A stretch of 16,513 nt of DNA from Lachnospiraceae bacterium. GTDB taxonomy: Bacteria > Bacillota > Clostridia > Lachnospirales > Lachnospiraceae. Under the pieces are notes generated by a model that had not been told where the DNA came from, did no database searches, and saw only the letters and a program-made list of their open reading frames with translations. The stretch spans positions 1-16,513 of the forward strand of contig VSND01000087.1 of NCBI GenBank assembly GCA_009774145.1, given 5' to 3'. Both the position numbers and the translations under genes were made by a program. Below are positions 6,599-13,782 of the stretch, one piece after another. How positions within the stretch are numbered: the stretch's first letter is position 1; each line of letters begins with the position of its first letter.

Positions 6599-7969
6599 TT
6601 AATCCATCTGCGGTGTGCTGCTTACTGGATACGGTGGAATGATCAGCAGCACATGAAGGACAAATACATTCTCCTGTGTCTCTATACTCATGGCGCCGCC
6701 ATATTTTTCAGCCACCTTTTTTACATTTGACAGTCCTGTCCCTTCTTTGAACGCTCCTTTCCCGCGGGAACTGTTCTCAATTTCCATCATAAGGAAATCC
6801 CCCTGAATCCGCCCGGACACACGGATATATTTTTCTGTGCCGGCGCCCAGATTTTTTACTGCCTGGATTGCATTATCCAGTGCATTTGACAGAACAATAC
6901 AGATATCAATATCCCGAATGCCACAAGGATATGGCAGAAGGAGGGAACAGTCTACGTCAACCCCCATGCTTTTTGCAGTCCCCAGTTTGTTCTCCACCAG
7001 AATATCCACGACCGGATTGTTCGTGCTGCAGGGGAATGACATTTTTTCCGCCATATCGTCCAGATCCTCCATATAGCTTACCGCCTCCTCCAGTTTCCCA
7101 CTCTGCAGAAGTTTTTTTACCACTGCGATGTGGTTTCTGATGTCATGGCGGAAGGACTTTGTCCTGTCATAACGGGCTTTCGCTTCCTCCACATACTGGT
7201 TCAGGGAATGTTCCTGTTGCCCCAGCAGTGAAATTTCGGTGCTGAGATGGAAATTCTGCAGCAGTTTCTTATAGGAAAACAGAATGCAGAACAGACTGGC
7301 AAGTCCCAGCAAATACATGGCCAGCATCTGCCCGTGACTGAAAAAAAGTACCGCAGGCCCTTTGTCCACCTGAAGCTCAAACCGGAAATCAAATTCAATC
7401 GCATTGATATAGTTACTCATAATAAATATCATCAGAATCGGAATGAAAATCAGAGCCATCCGCTGCATTCCCATTGTAATATCAGGAGCATCCGCAGGAC
7501 ACAGGGCATCTATGGAAAAATAACGGTACACCATATAATAACAAAACCCGCTCAGCAAAAAGGACGCTGCCTCACAGATCAGCATGGCAGCAATATTGTC
7601 CGTCTCATGGAGAAAAGCGGGCATCCATGGGCAGGAAAGGCGCATCAGCGAGCTCACAACTCCATAGCAGAGCAGCATGATTTCCGTTGTCAGAGTCACA
7701 TACAGAAGGGAGACTTTAAAATTCACATGGCAGCCAAAAACTCCGCATATCGAAATCAATAAAACAAACGCCGCGAAGCCAGCAATTGTACTGACCGGAA
7801 CAAACTCGCTGACAATCACCGCACCTGCTCCAAACAGAAAATAAAAAGGAGGCCATATTTTCTTTTTCAGGAACTTTGACAGAAAATAAACCTGAAAAGA
7901 CGTCTCAGTCACGCCCCTGATGTAGATATTGAAAAAATCTGAATACTCAGTCATGTTATCTGCCCCCAT
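6599..7969 (-). CDS. GHKL-domain sensor histidine kinase (AgrC-like)
   Basis: This 456-residue membrane histidine kinase of the AgrC/peptide-sensing type pairs with the LytTR regulator encoded just upstream. The first 230 residues contain about six hydrophobic segments (for example 47-78, 88-106, 125-147, 170-185, 216-233). The phosphoacceptor box SFRHDIRNH places His275, the N box is SNALDNAI (361-368), and the G box is EGTGLSNVKKVAEKYGG (409-425). All elements needed for autophosphorylation are present. The ATG at 7967-7969 follows the regulator's stop by 12 bases. An alternative ATG at 7952-7954 (MTEYSDFF) has GGGGG eight bases upstream and may be the true start. The signal is unknown, and no AgrD-like peptide gene is evident nearby. 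Confidence 0.92.
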   Translation of the reverse strand: MGADNMTEYSDFFNIYIRGVTETSFQVYFLSKFLKKKIWPPFYFLFGAGAVIVSEFVPVSTIAGFAAFVLLISICGVFGCHVNFKVSLLYVTLTTEIMLLCYGVVSSLMRLSCPWMPAFLHETDNIAAMLICEAASFLLSGFCYYMVYRYFSIDALCPADAPDITMGMQRMALIFIPILMIFIMSNYINAIEFDFRFELQVDKGPAVLFFSHGQMLAMYLLGLASLFCILFSYKKLLQNFHLSTEISLLGQQEHSLNQYVEEAKARYDRTKSFRHDIRNHIAVVKKLLQSGKLEEAVSYMEDLDDMAEKMSFPCSTNNPVVDILVENKLGTAKSMGVDVDCSLLLPYPCGIRDIDICIVLSNALDNAIQAVKNLGAGTEKYIRVSGRIQGDFLMMEIENSSRGKGAFKEGTGLSNVKKVAEKYGGAMSIETQENVFVLHVLLIIPPYPVSSTPQMD

Positions 7970-7981
7970 ATGTAAAAGCCC

Positions 7982-8686
7982 TTACATATTCTTCATATAC
8001 TGCAGAACAACACCGGAAAACTCCCTGCTCCGCAGCCGGGATACGGGAACTTCTTTGCCGTTATCCATACAGGCAGTCCCGTTTTTATATCCTTTTAAAT
8101 GCTTCAGGTTGATGAGATAGCTCCTGTGGCACCGGAAAAAATGACTGCCCAGTTTCGTTTCCAGATTTTCGATCCGCTCATAATAATTAACAACCTCGCC
8201 GGAAGCCAGGTTCAGATATATTTTCCGGTCTATGACCTCGCAGAAAACAATCTCATCCTCCCGGATGATGCGCCCCTCATACCCCTTTTGCACCAGCAGG
8301 CTGTCCTCGCCGGCGTTTTGCATGGAAGCAAAAAGGCGCTCCATGGTCTTCTCAAACTGTTTTTCCTCTACCGGCTTGACCAGATAATCGTAGGCCTGCA
8401 CCTCGAAAGACTGAAATACCATCTCTTTCAGTACTGTAATGAAGATCAAAAAGCCGCGGAACTGCCCCGCCCTCAGCTTCCTTGCTGTTTCCAGTCCGTC
8501 CATGCCCTTCATCTGAATATCCAGAAACAGGATGTCAATCTGCCCCTCATCGTTTAACAGCTCTTCACCGCTTAAAAATGTCCGAAGCCGGATCTCCCTG
8601 TTCTTTTTACGGAAAAAATCGGAGGCCATTGCCCTTATTTGATCAGACATATGTTTTTCATCATCACAGATTGCAATATGGATCAA
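7982..8686 (-). CDS. LytTR-type response regulator (AgrA-like), TTG start
   Basis: This 234-residue response regulator has a receiver domain and a C-terminal LytTR DNA-binding domain. Receiver landmarks are D8/D9 in ICDDE, the phosphoacceptor Asp56 in LFLDIQM, Thr84 and Lys104 in YLVKP. The LytTR part is recognisable from about residue 130, with FFRCHRSYLINLKHLKGYKNG and PVSRLRSREF. It is co-transcribed with the GHKL kinase. The start is TTG at 8684-8686: GGAGG lies seven bases upstream and MIHIAICDDE is the normal N terminus. The leader holds a strong hairpin and a nine-codon reading frame whose TGA overlaps the TTG, so translation may be coupled or restrained. LytTR target sites were not identified with confidence. 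Confidence 0.93.
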   Translation of the reverse strand: MIHIAICDDEKHMSDQIRAMASDFFRKKNREIRLRTFLSGEELLNDEGQIDILFLDIQMKGMDGLETARKLRAGQFRGFLIFITVLKEMVFQSFEVQAYDYLVKPVEEKQFEKTMERLFASMQNAGEDSLLVQKGYEGRIIREDEIVFCEVIDRKIYLNLASGEVVNYYERIENLETKLGSHFFRCHRSYLINLKHLKGYKNGTACMDNGKEVPVSRLRSREFSGVVLQYMKNM

Positions 8687-8712
8687 TGCGCCACCTCCTC
8701 GCCATTATTCAT

Positions 8713-8741
8713 CAACGGCAAAAGAAAAACTTTTGCCGTTG
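8713..8741 (-). promoter_or_regulatory. Leader hairpin before the LytTR regulator
   Basis: CAACGGCAAAAG (8713-8724) and CTTTTGCCGTTG (8730-8741) are a perfect 12-bp inverted repeat with a five-base loop, inside the probable 5' leader of the LytTR regulator-kinase transcript. On that transcript the stem is followed by AUGAAUAAUGG, not a U-tract, so it is not a terminator. A frame starts right after it (MNNGEEVAH) and its TGA overlaps the regulator's TTG start. The hairpin may stabilise the RNA, regulate translation, or as DNA be a protein-binding palindrome. Confidence 0.65.
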
Positions 8742-8758
8742 CCACAAACTAATGTTTT

Positions 8759-8787
8759 ATTATAGCCTGTCTGAAATGCCAAAACAA
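8759..8787 (-). promoter_or_regulatory. Putative promoter of the LytTR regulator-kinase operon
   Basis: A perfect -10 TATAAT (minus strand, 8759-8764) is separated by exactly 17 bases from TTGTTT (8782-8787), which matches TTGACA only in its first three bases. A transcript from here would have a leader of about 65 bases including the 12-bp hairpin. The lipoprotein promoter at 14571-14599 has a very similar make-up. Confidence 0.6.
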
Positions 8788-8832
8788 TTTAATTGCTGTG
8801 AAATGTTTATCCGTTGCCGTGAGATGCTGTAT

Positions 8833-8922
8833 AAAATCCGGTCAGCCACGCAGGAGGCATCCACGGCTTTCGGTTCACCGGATTTACTGTTTACTTACCT
8901 TCTACCGCAAAATTGTTTTGCG
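8833..8922 (-). terminator. Hairpins downstream of the permease stub (possible terminators)
   Basis: Two inverted repeats follow the stubbed permease on the minus strand. CGCAAAA (8906-8912) pairs with TTTTGCG (8916-8922) around TTG. Further on, AAATCCGGT (8833-8841) pairs with ACCGGATTT (8877-8885), with an inner AGCC/GGCT pair and a long loop, and on the minus strand this is followed by TTTTAT. Either may end the transporter transcript. Apart from these and the promoter I see no gene between 8788 and 8959. A minus-strand frame here (KAVDASCVADRILYSISRQR) is open but not recognised. Confidence 0.35.
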
Positions 8923-8959
8923 CTTATCCTCTTTTGTTCTATTCGTCAAATAGATTTCT

Positions 8960-9115
8960 CTATAATAATCTGTTATTCGTTGCAAAACAGATCAGGAACG
9001 CCGCCAGAGCGACGGCGGCCACTGCCATCAGGTTCCGGCGCTTCTCGCCTGCGAGGCCGCGCTTTGCAGGTTTTTTCCCGATCGTATCGGTATCGTTTTC
9101 ATAAGGCCATGTCAT
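8960..9115 (-). pseudogene. N-terminal stub (51 residues) of a second FtsX-like ABC permease
   Basis: A frame starts at the ATG at 9113-9115, with GGGAGGG eight bases upstream, and reads MTWPYENDTDTIGKKPAK, then RRNLMAVAAVALAAFLICFA, then TAG at 8960. Its start is clearly paralogous to the permease encoded just upstream (MTWPFENDTSIVEKKLAG, followed by RRRSVFIILTIALA). It therefore corresponds to the N terminus and first membrane helix of a second FtsX-type permease. Such proteins are usually about 800 residues, so over 90 percent is missing. Systems of this kind often encode two permeases in tandem. The ribosome site and start are intact, so a short one-helix membrane peptide could still be made. 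The remainder was probably lost by a deletion that joined the stub to the sequence at 8960. Confidence 0.7.
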
Positions 9116-9160
9116 GTCTGTTTCCCTCCCTTTTTTCCAATACTGCTATTTTAGGCGAAG

Positions 9161-11554
9161 TCATTCTGTCGCCTTAATCCGCTCCACAAGAGAGAGCTTT
9201 CTGGTATAACGGACCGCACAGACCGAAAATACTGCCTGCACCAAAAGCAGCGCGGCTCCGAACAGCAGCACCTGAACCACCGGGAAGTGATAGGTGAGAG
9301 TCCCAAACATACCGATCTGGTCGAAGACTTTGCACACAGCCAGACTGCACGCGGTCCCCAGCGTCAGTGTGACCAGCAGCGTGATCCCCACATAGTACAG
9401 GCACTCAAAGGACAGCATGCTGGACAGCTGCCGGTCACTCATGCCTACGGACTGGAACACACCGAACTCCTGCTGGCGGGTGAGAAGATTGGTAATCAGG
9501 GTATTCGCCAGGTTAATCAGAGCGAACACAAAGATAAAGACCAGAATGCCGTAGTCCCGGGCCAGTTCTCCCTGCAGGCCGCGCTCCAGCTCAGCGGACA
9601 GGTCATCCAGACCGGAGATCACCACCCGCTGGTCGGATACAGCGCCGAACACCGCCCGCCGCAGCAAGTCGCTGTCCTGTTCCGTGTGGAGATTGACATA
9701 GCCGGTAAAATCTGAAATTTCCGGATAGAGGACAGGCAACTCTTCTTCGGGCAAAATGAAGAAATGAGACGAGCTGCCGATCTGAACATCCTGCACAATG
9801 CCCATCACCGTATAGGTTTTTGTCTGTCCGTTGTAGCAGGAGAGGGTCACGGTATCCCCGACCTGATAACCGGTCCGGTAGATTTCCTTCAGCGCACTGC
9901 CGGCAGGGCAGACCAGAATGCCGTCTCCATCCAGAAGCTGCCGGTAGTCCGCTGCTCCATCCAGAACCGCATCGCCCACGTACATCTCCTCCATATCCTT
10001 CCGGGAAATTCCCCTGACAACAAACGCCTCATGCGCCCGGTTGCCGGGAATGACGCTGATGGCAGGAATCTCCACGCAGGCCAGGCTGTAGGCCGTGACA
10101 TCATCCACGCCGGGGAGGGCTGCCAGCTTCTCCCGCAGGGTCTGGTCCAGAGGGTTTCTTTTTTGCATCTCCATGAATTCCCGGCCGGCGTGATCCTCAT
10201 ATTGCAGCAGATACTGACTCCGGTCTCCGAATTGAGACTGGGCCATTTCTTTTATGTCCACCGAGTTTGCATAGGCGGAAATGCAGAGCAGCAGAATCCC
10301 GGTCAAACCCAGGGAAAGGGTTGTTACAAACGTCTTTTTCCGATTCCGGGAGAAATTCATCAGAGCCAGGCGGGGCATGGTCAGGCGGCGATGAAGCTGC
10401 CTGGAGGCACTGCGCCCCTGCTGCCCGGAATAGGCGGTGGTACGGATGGCCTCAATGGCTGAGACCTTTCCCGCCATCACCATGGGCTTTCTGGTGGCGA
10501 TCTGAACGGCGCCGTAAGTAAGGAGGGAAACCATCGCCGCAGAGCGGATATTGTCGCCCCAGGACCAGTAGCCGGGGACTGCAATCAGCGCAATCCCTGC
10601 GGCGCAGATCAGTCCGAGGGGGATGGCAACAGCGGTCAGGAAGCGCCGCTCCCGCCTGACTACCCGCTTCAACTGCTTCTGCGTGGTTCCCAGCACCTTC
10701 AAACGACCGTATTCCCGCATTTTGCCCATGACGGAGATGTAGAAGATGTTGTAGATCACAATGGCACAGACCACGGCAATCAGGAGCGCCGCGGCATAGA
10801 CCTCCATCCCGTTTCCAAGGTACAGATCCACCATGCCAAAATAGTTGGAGCTGTAAAAGGTTCGATCCTCCGGAATACCCATTTCCGAAAAAAACCGTTC
10901 AATATCCGCCCGGAGCCGGGCCGGTTCCATGCCCTGGCTCCCTGCAAAGCGGAACCGAAGCTCACAGGGGGCATTGTGGCCGTCCGCCTCCACCGCGGCC
11001 TCCGGAATCCAGACGGTGAAGATCCGGCTGTCGTTCTCCGCCTCCAGAATGCCTGTGACCGTATAGGTTTTCTCTCCGCTGCCCAAATCCAGGGCTACTG
11101 TCTGACCGACCTCCCCGGAGAGGCCAAAATAGCGGAAAAAAGAACGTTCCACACACAACTCGTTCTCCTTTTGGGGATAAGCTCCGGTAATCTCGCCGTA
11201 GCCCATCAGGTCGATCATCTCCGGACTGACATAGCTGACATTCAAAACACTGTCCTCATGACGGGCGGTTCCCGTCTCGACTGTACAGCCCCATTTCTCA
11301 AACTTTCCGGCGTCCACAAGCCGGACAGCCTCTTCCCGGGTCAGTCCGCTGCAACCGGCCTGATACTGCCCCAGGATACCGTCCAGCGTTTTCATCTGCC
11401 GGGCGGAATAGAGAAAGCAGAGGCTCCCCATCAGGCAGACGGCAAGGGCGATGGTAAGAATAATGAAAACACTCCGACGCCTGTCGGCTTTCATGCTCCG
11501 TCCTGCCAGTTTCTTTTCTACTATACTGGTATCATTTTCAAAAGGCCATGTCAT
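9161..11554 (-). CDS. FtsX-like ABC transporter permease
   Basis: This 797-residue membrane permease of the MacB/FtsX (BceB/VexP-like) class works with the ATPase encoded just upstream, and such systems typically handle peptide antibiotics or envelope signals. After a cytoplasmic start (MTWPFENDTS) the first membrane helix lies at about 28-50, followed by an extracytoplasmic domain. A second group of helices surrounds the FtsX core MREYGRLKVLGTTQKQLKRV at about 250-340. A further helix is at about 405-430 (GLTGILLLCISAYA), then a second large extracytoplasmic domain. The C-terminal FtsX core contains RQQEFGVFQSVGMSDRQL and two further helix pairs to the end. The ATG at 11552-11554 has GGAGG nine bases upstream. 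The gene follows the ATPase by 14 bases and appears complete. Confidence 0.93.
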   Translation of the reverse strand: MTWPFENDTSIVEKKLAGRSMKADRRRSVFIILTIALAVCLMGSLCFLYSARQMKTLDGILGQYQAGCSGLTREEAVRLVDAGKFEKWGCTVETGTARHEDSVLNVSYVSPEMIDLMGYGEITGAYPQKENELCVERSFFRYFGLSGEVGQTVALDLGSGEKTYTVTGILEAENDSRIFTVWIPEAAVEADGHNAPCELRFRFAGSQGMEPARLRADIERFFSEMGIPEDRTFYSSNYFGMVDLYLGNGMEVYAAALLIAVVCAIVIYNIFYISVMGKMREYGRLKVLGTTQKQLKRVVRRERRFLTAVAIPLGLICAAGIALIAVPGYWSWGDNIRSAAMVSLLTYGAVQIATRKPMVMAGKVSAIEAIRTTAYSGQQGRSASRQLHRRLTMPRLALMNFSRNRKKTFVTTLSLGLTGILLLCISAYANSVDIKEMAQSQFGDRSQYLLQYEDHAGREFMEMQKRNPLDQTLREKLAALPGVDDVTAYSLACVEIPAISVIPGNRAHEAFVVRGISRKDMEEMYVGDAVLDGAADYRQLLDGDGILVCPAGSALKEIYRTGYQVGDTVTLSCYNGQTKTYTVMGIVQDVQIGSSSHFFILPEEELPVLYPEISDFTGYVNLHTEQDSDLLRRAVFGAVSDQRVVISGLDDLSAELERGLQGELARDYGILVFIFVFALINLANTLITNLLTRQQEFGVFQSVGMSDRQLSSMLSFECLYYVGITLLVTLTLGTACSLAVCKVFDQIGMFGTLTYHFPVVQVLLFGAALLLVQAVFSVCAVRYTRKLSLVERIKATE

Positions 11555-11568
11555 GATCTGCCACCTCC

Positions 11569-12234
11569 TTACTCTACAATCCTGCCGTCCTCAATCCTTA
11601 CGATTCGGTCGGCAAGCTGGGCAATCTCGTTGTTGTGGGTGATCATCACAATCGTCTGGTTAAACTCCATGCTGGTGCGTTTCAGAAGCCCCAACACATC
11701 GGCGCTGGTTCTGGAGTCCAGATTGCCGGTCGGCTCGTCAGCTAAAATGATAGCCGGTTTGGTAATCAGGGCACGTGCGATAGCGACACGCTGCTGCTGC
11801 CCGCCAGAGAGATTGTTCGGCATATTCTGCAGTTTATCTTCCAATGCCAGCATCCTCACGATCTCGTCCATGAATTTCCTGTCTGCCACATCGCCGTCCA
11901 ACTCCACAGGCAGGACAATATTTTCATAGACATTCAGGATCGGGACAAGGTTATAGTTCTGGAAGACAAAGCCGATGTTGCGGCGGCGGAAGATGGTCAG
12001 CTCCTCGTCATTCTTTTTTGCCAGTTCATCCCCGCGGACAATAACATTACCGGACGTGGGCGTATCCAGCCCGCCCATCATGTGAAGCAGGGTGGATTTA
12101 CCGCTGCCGGACGTTCCGACGATCGCCACAAACTCCCCCTGTTCCACAGAGAGATTGACGCCATCCAGGGCGCGGGTTATATTCGGCTCACTGCCATAAT
12201 ACTTTTTCAGATCGATTGTTTGTAATACCTTCAT
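11569..12234 (-). CDS. ABC transporter ATP-binding protein (MacB/LolD-type)
   Basis: This 221-residue ATPase energises the adjacent FtsX-like permease. All ABC motifs are present: Walker A GTSGSGKST, the Q loop FVFQNYNLVP, the signature LSGGQQQRVAIARAL, Walker B IILADEPTGNLD and the H-loop histidine in MITHN. The sequence between them (IGFVFQNYNLVPILNVYENI) is typical of the MacB/BceA/LolD family. The ATG at 12232-12234 is preferred over a TTG two codons upstream because AAAGGAG is correctly spaced only for the ATG. The promoter and repeated ACATTT elements upstream suggest control by the OmpR-type regulator of the same locus. The substrate is unknown; antimicrobial-peptide export or sensing is an inference from the family. 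Confidence 0.95.
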   Translation of the reverse strand: MKVLQTIDLKKYYGSEPNITRALDGVNLSVEQGEFVAIVGTSGSGKSTLLHMMGGLDTPTSGNVIVRGDELAKKNDEELTIFRRRNIGFVFQNYNLVPILNVYENIVLPVELDGDVADRKFMDEIVRMLALEDKLQNMPNNLSGGQQQRVAIARALITKPAIILADEPTGNLDSRTSADVLGLLKRTSMEFNQTIVMITHNNEIAQLADRIVRIEDGRIVE

Positions 12235-12329
12235 AATCAAATGCTCCTTTCCTTATCTCTGCCCTGTTTTTCAGGACATACAGGTATACCCTTGTGGTGT
12301 TTCAGGGCTTTCTGCCTGTTGATAAGGAC

Positions 12330-12358
12330 ATTATAAAATCCAAATGTCACAGAAATGT
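12330..12358 (-). promoter_or_regulatory. Promoter and direct-repeat operator of the ABC transporter genes
   Basis: On the minus strand TATAAT (12330-12335) is preceded by two ACATTT elements whose equivalent bases are 11 apart (12342-12347 and 12353-12358). The upstream copy occupies the -35 position, where no TTGACA-like box exists. This is the usual architecture for activation by OmpR-family regulators, which bind tandem repeats one helical turn apart. The same pair occurs upstream of the regulator gene (13678-13694). Binding by that regulator is inferred. Confidence 0.6.
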
Positions 12359-12378
12359 CCGAAGCGGCATAAAAAATG

Positions 12379-12414
12379 CGGCTGAAATGTTACAAGTCCG
12401 GGACATTTCAGCCG
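12379..12414 (-). terminator. Terminator of the regulator-kinase transcript
   Basis: CGGCTGAAATGT (12379-12390) and ACATTTCAGCCG (12403-12414) form a perfect 12-bp stem with a 12-base loop. On the minus strand it is followed by CATTTTTTATG, giving a convincing intrinsic terminator about 85 bases after the truncated kinase gene. It separates the regulator-kinase unit from the transporter promoter. The descending arm and T-tract also contain an ACATTT-N5-GCATTT pair in phase with the operator at 12342-12358, so the site might serve both functions. Confidence 0.75.
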
Positions 12415-12497
12415 AAAACCTGCCACCGGCAGCTTTATCGGCACACTGCTGCGGAAAAGTTTACACCGGACAGCCTGGAATGTCCCTCTGCCATGTG

Positions 12498-12953
12498 CTA
12501 TCTTACAGGGAGCATAATGGAAAATTCCGAACCCTTGCCCGGCTCCGAAACCACTTTGATATAGCCGCCCTGCCTCATTACAATCTCGCGGGTCAGATAC
12601 AGGCCAATGCCCACGCCCTGCTGCATGATCCCATATAACCGTGAAAGACGGTAGCTGATACGGGCAAAAAGTGTTTCACTGTCCGCAGCGCGCATCGGTT
12701 CTCCGCTTCCGCTTATCATCTGGTCCATTGCCTGACACAGCTCCCTGGTAAATACGGAAAGCCGTTTGCCAAAGGCAATCGACAGAAGGAACATCCATAC
12801 AAGGGCACAGAGCGTCAGCAGTATGCCACAGGCCAGTATCCACACCTGTCCTGTCACCGCAAAGAAAACCGCGCAGATGGCCAGCATGGAAACTGCCATA
12901 CCGCCGCTGACCAGCAGGAATGTCCTTTTTACAGAGACTCTCCCCAGATTCAT
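12498..12953 (-). pseudogene. Sensor histidine kinase with the catalytic middle deleted in frame
   Basis: The 151-residue product begins like a BceS-type or related kinase, with two membrane segments (about 11-33 and 37-60) and a linker with RLSVFTRELCQAMDQM. It then passes at about residue 111 directly from RISYRLSRLYGIMQ to QGVGIGLYLTREIVMRQGGY and EPGKGSEFSIMLP. The latter is the G2 box and end of the ATPase domain. The phosphoacceptor histidine, N box and G1 box that should lie between are absent, about 180-200 residues by comparison with ordinary kinases. The frame remains open, so a protein may be made, but it cannot work as a kinase. The ATG at 12951-12953 overlaps the regulator's stop (ATGA) and has GGGAGG nine bases upstream. 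It could act as a dead sensor; loss of function is more likely. Confidence 0.82.
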
Positions 12954-13639
12954 TTTCTCTCGCCTCCCATCCACTGATACCCAATCCCGTAAATCGTTTT
13001 GATGTAAGTATCGCCATCCGCCTCAATCTTGCCCCGGATACGGCTGATGGAGGTTGTCAGTGTGTGTTCGTCCACATACTTTTCCTCCGCATCCCACAGC
13101 CGTTCCAGAAGGCGCTGCCTGGTCAGGATCTGTTTTGAGTTTTTGCAGAACAGGTACAGCATCTTATACTCCATGGGAGAGAGGGTGAGGGGCCTTCCAT
13201 TCAGCACTGCGGACTGCTCCGAAAAGTCCAGAAACAGCCTGCCGTCATCATAGAAATCCTTTGCCATTCCCCGGTGTTCCAGCATAGCGAACATGGCCCG
13301 TATTTTCCGCAGCAGCGCCCCGATGGAAAAGGGCTTGGTAATATAATCCACCGCCCCAACTTCATACCCACGGATCTGGTCGCTCTCCTGGTCGTTGGCA
13401 GTCAGGAAGATCACCAGCGTGTCAGGTTTCTCCGGCTTTATGAGACTGCACAGGTCATAGCCGCTGCCGTCCGGCAGGTTGATGTCCAGAAGTACCAGAT
13501 CATATTCTGTCCGCGTCAATAACCCGGCGGCTGTGCCGGCATTCAGAGCTGATACGGTATCATAACCCTCAGAAATCAGGTTGTACGTCAGCGTTTTATT
13601 TAAAAGGTCGTCATCCTCTACCAGCAAAACCTTTTTCAT
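12950..13639 (-). CDS. OmpR-family response regulator of the ABC transporter locus
   Basis: This 229-residue regulator has a receiver domain (phosphoacceptor Asp52 in LVLLDINLPDGSG, acidic pair D9/D10, Thr80, Lys102 in ITKPF) and a C-terminal winged-helix domain (LTLSPMEYKMLYLF, then TLTTSISRIRGKIE and IKTIYGIGYQW). All receiver residues are intact. Its expected partner, the kinase encoded four bases overlapping downstream, is catalytically incomplete, so phosphorylation would need another kinase or small-molecule donors. The ATG at 13637-13639 has AAAGGAG seven bases upstream, and an upstream extension to 13675 is unlikely. Likely targets are its own promoter and the transporter promoter, which share ACATTT direct repeats. 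By context it is a BceR/VncR-like regulator. Confidence 0.93.
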   Translation of the reverse strand: MKKVLLVEDDDLLNKTLTYNLISEGYDTVSALNAGTAAGLLTRTEYDLVLLDINLPDGSGYDLCSLIKPEKPDTLVIFLTANDQESDQIRGYEVGAVDYITKPFSIGALLRKIRAMFAMLEHRGMAKDFYDDGRLFLDFSEQSAVLNGRPLTLSPMEYKMLYLFCKNSKQILTRQRLLERLWDAEEKYVDEHTLTTSISRIRGKIEADGDTYIKTIYGIGYQWMGGERK

Positions 13640-13677
13640 ATCCACACTCCTTTGCTTTTTTACATAGATAAACATAC

Positions 13678-13694
13678 AAATGTCCGCGAAATGT
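13678..13694 (-). promoter_or_regulatory. Direct-repeat operator upstream of the OmpR-type regulator
   Basis: Two ACATTT elements (minus strand, at 13689-13694 and 13678-13683) are 11 bases apart, in the context GTAACATTTCGCGGACATTTG. They lie about 40 bases upstream of the regulator's ATG, in the same arrangement as the operator before the ABC genes. This suggests autoregulation. A clear -10 box is not visible; TTATCT just downstream is a weak candidate. Confidence 0.5.
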
Positions 13695-13725
13695 TACAGC
13701 AGGCAGCTTTCCCATAAATTTTTTT

Positions 13726-13762
13726 GGGGTGCACACAGTCATTCATTGGCTGTCTGCACCCC
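13726..13762. repeat. GC-rich hairpin between the regulator and the lipoprotein region
   Basis: GGGGTGCA (13726-13733) pairs with TGCACCCC (13755-13762), extended after one mismatch by ACAG/CTGT. On the plus strand it is followed by GTTGTTTTC, and on the minus strand by a run of seven A. It may be an intrinsic terminator, better suited to plus-strand transcription, although the neighbouring genes read on the minus strand. Confidence 0.45.
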
Positions 13763-13782
13763 GTTGTTTTCACCTGTATGCA

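Noticed and set aside
8805..8985. Repeated GCAACG(A/G)ATAA sequence near 8975 and 8810, considered as a deletion junction or insertion-site repeat
   Set aside because: The match covers only about 11 bases and fades at once on both sides, so chance is a sufficient explanation without a comparison genome.
8482..9177. A long plus-strand frame of about 230 codons
   Set aside because: It runs antisense over the LytTR regulator start, the promoter region and the permease stub, all of which are better supported. Its translation is rich in Cys, Arg and Phe and resembles no family.
10976..11929. A 317-codon plus-strand frame opposite the permease and ATPase
   Set aside because: It is the antisense shadow of two well-supported genes with complete motifs; no ribosome site or recognisable domain supports it.
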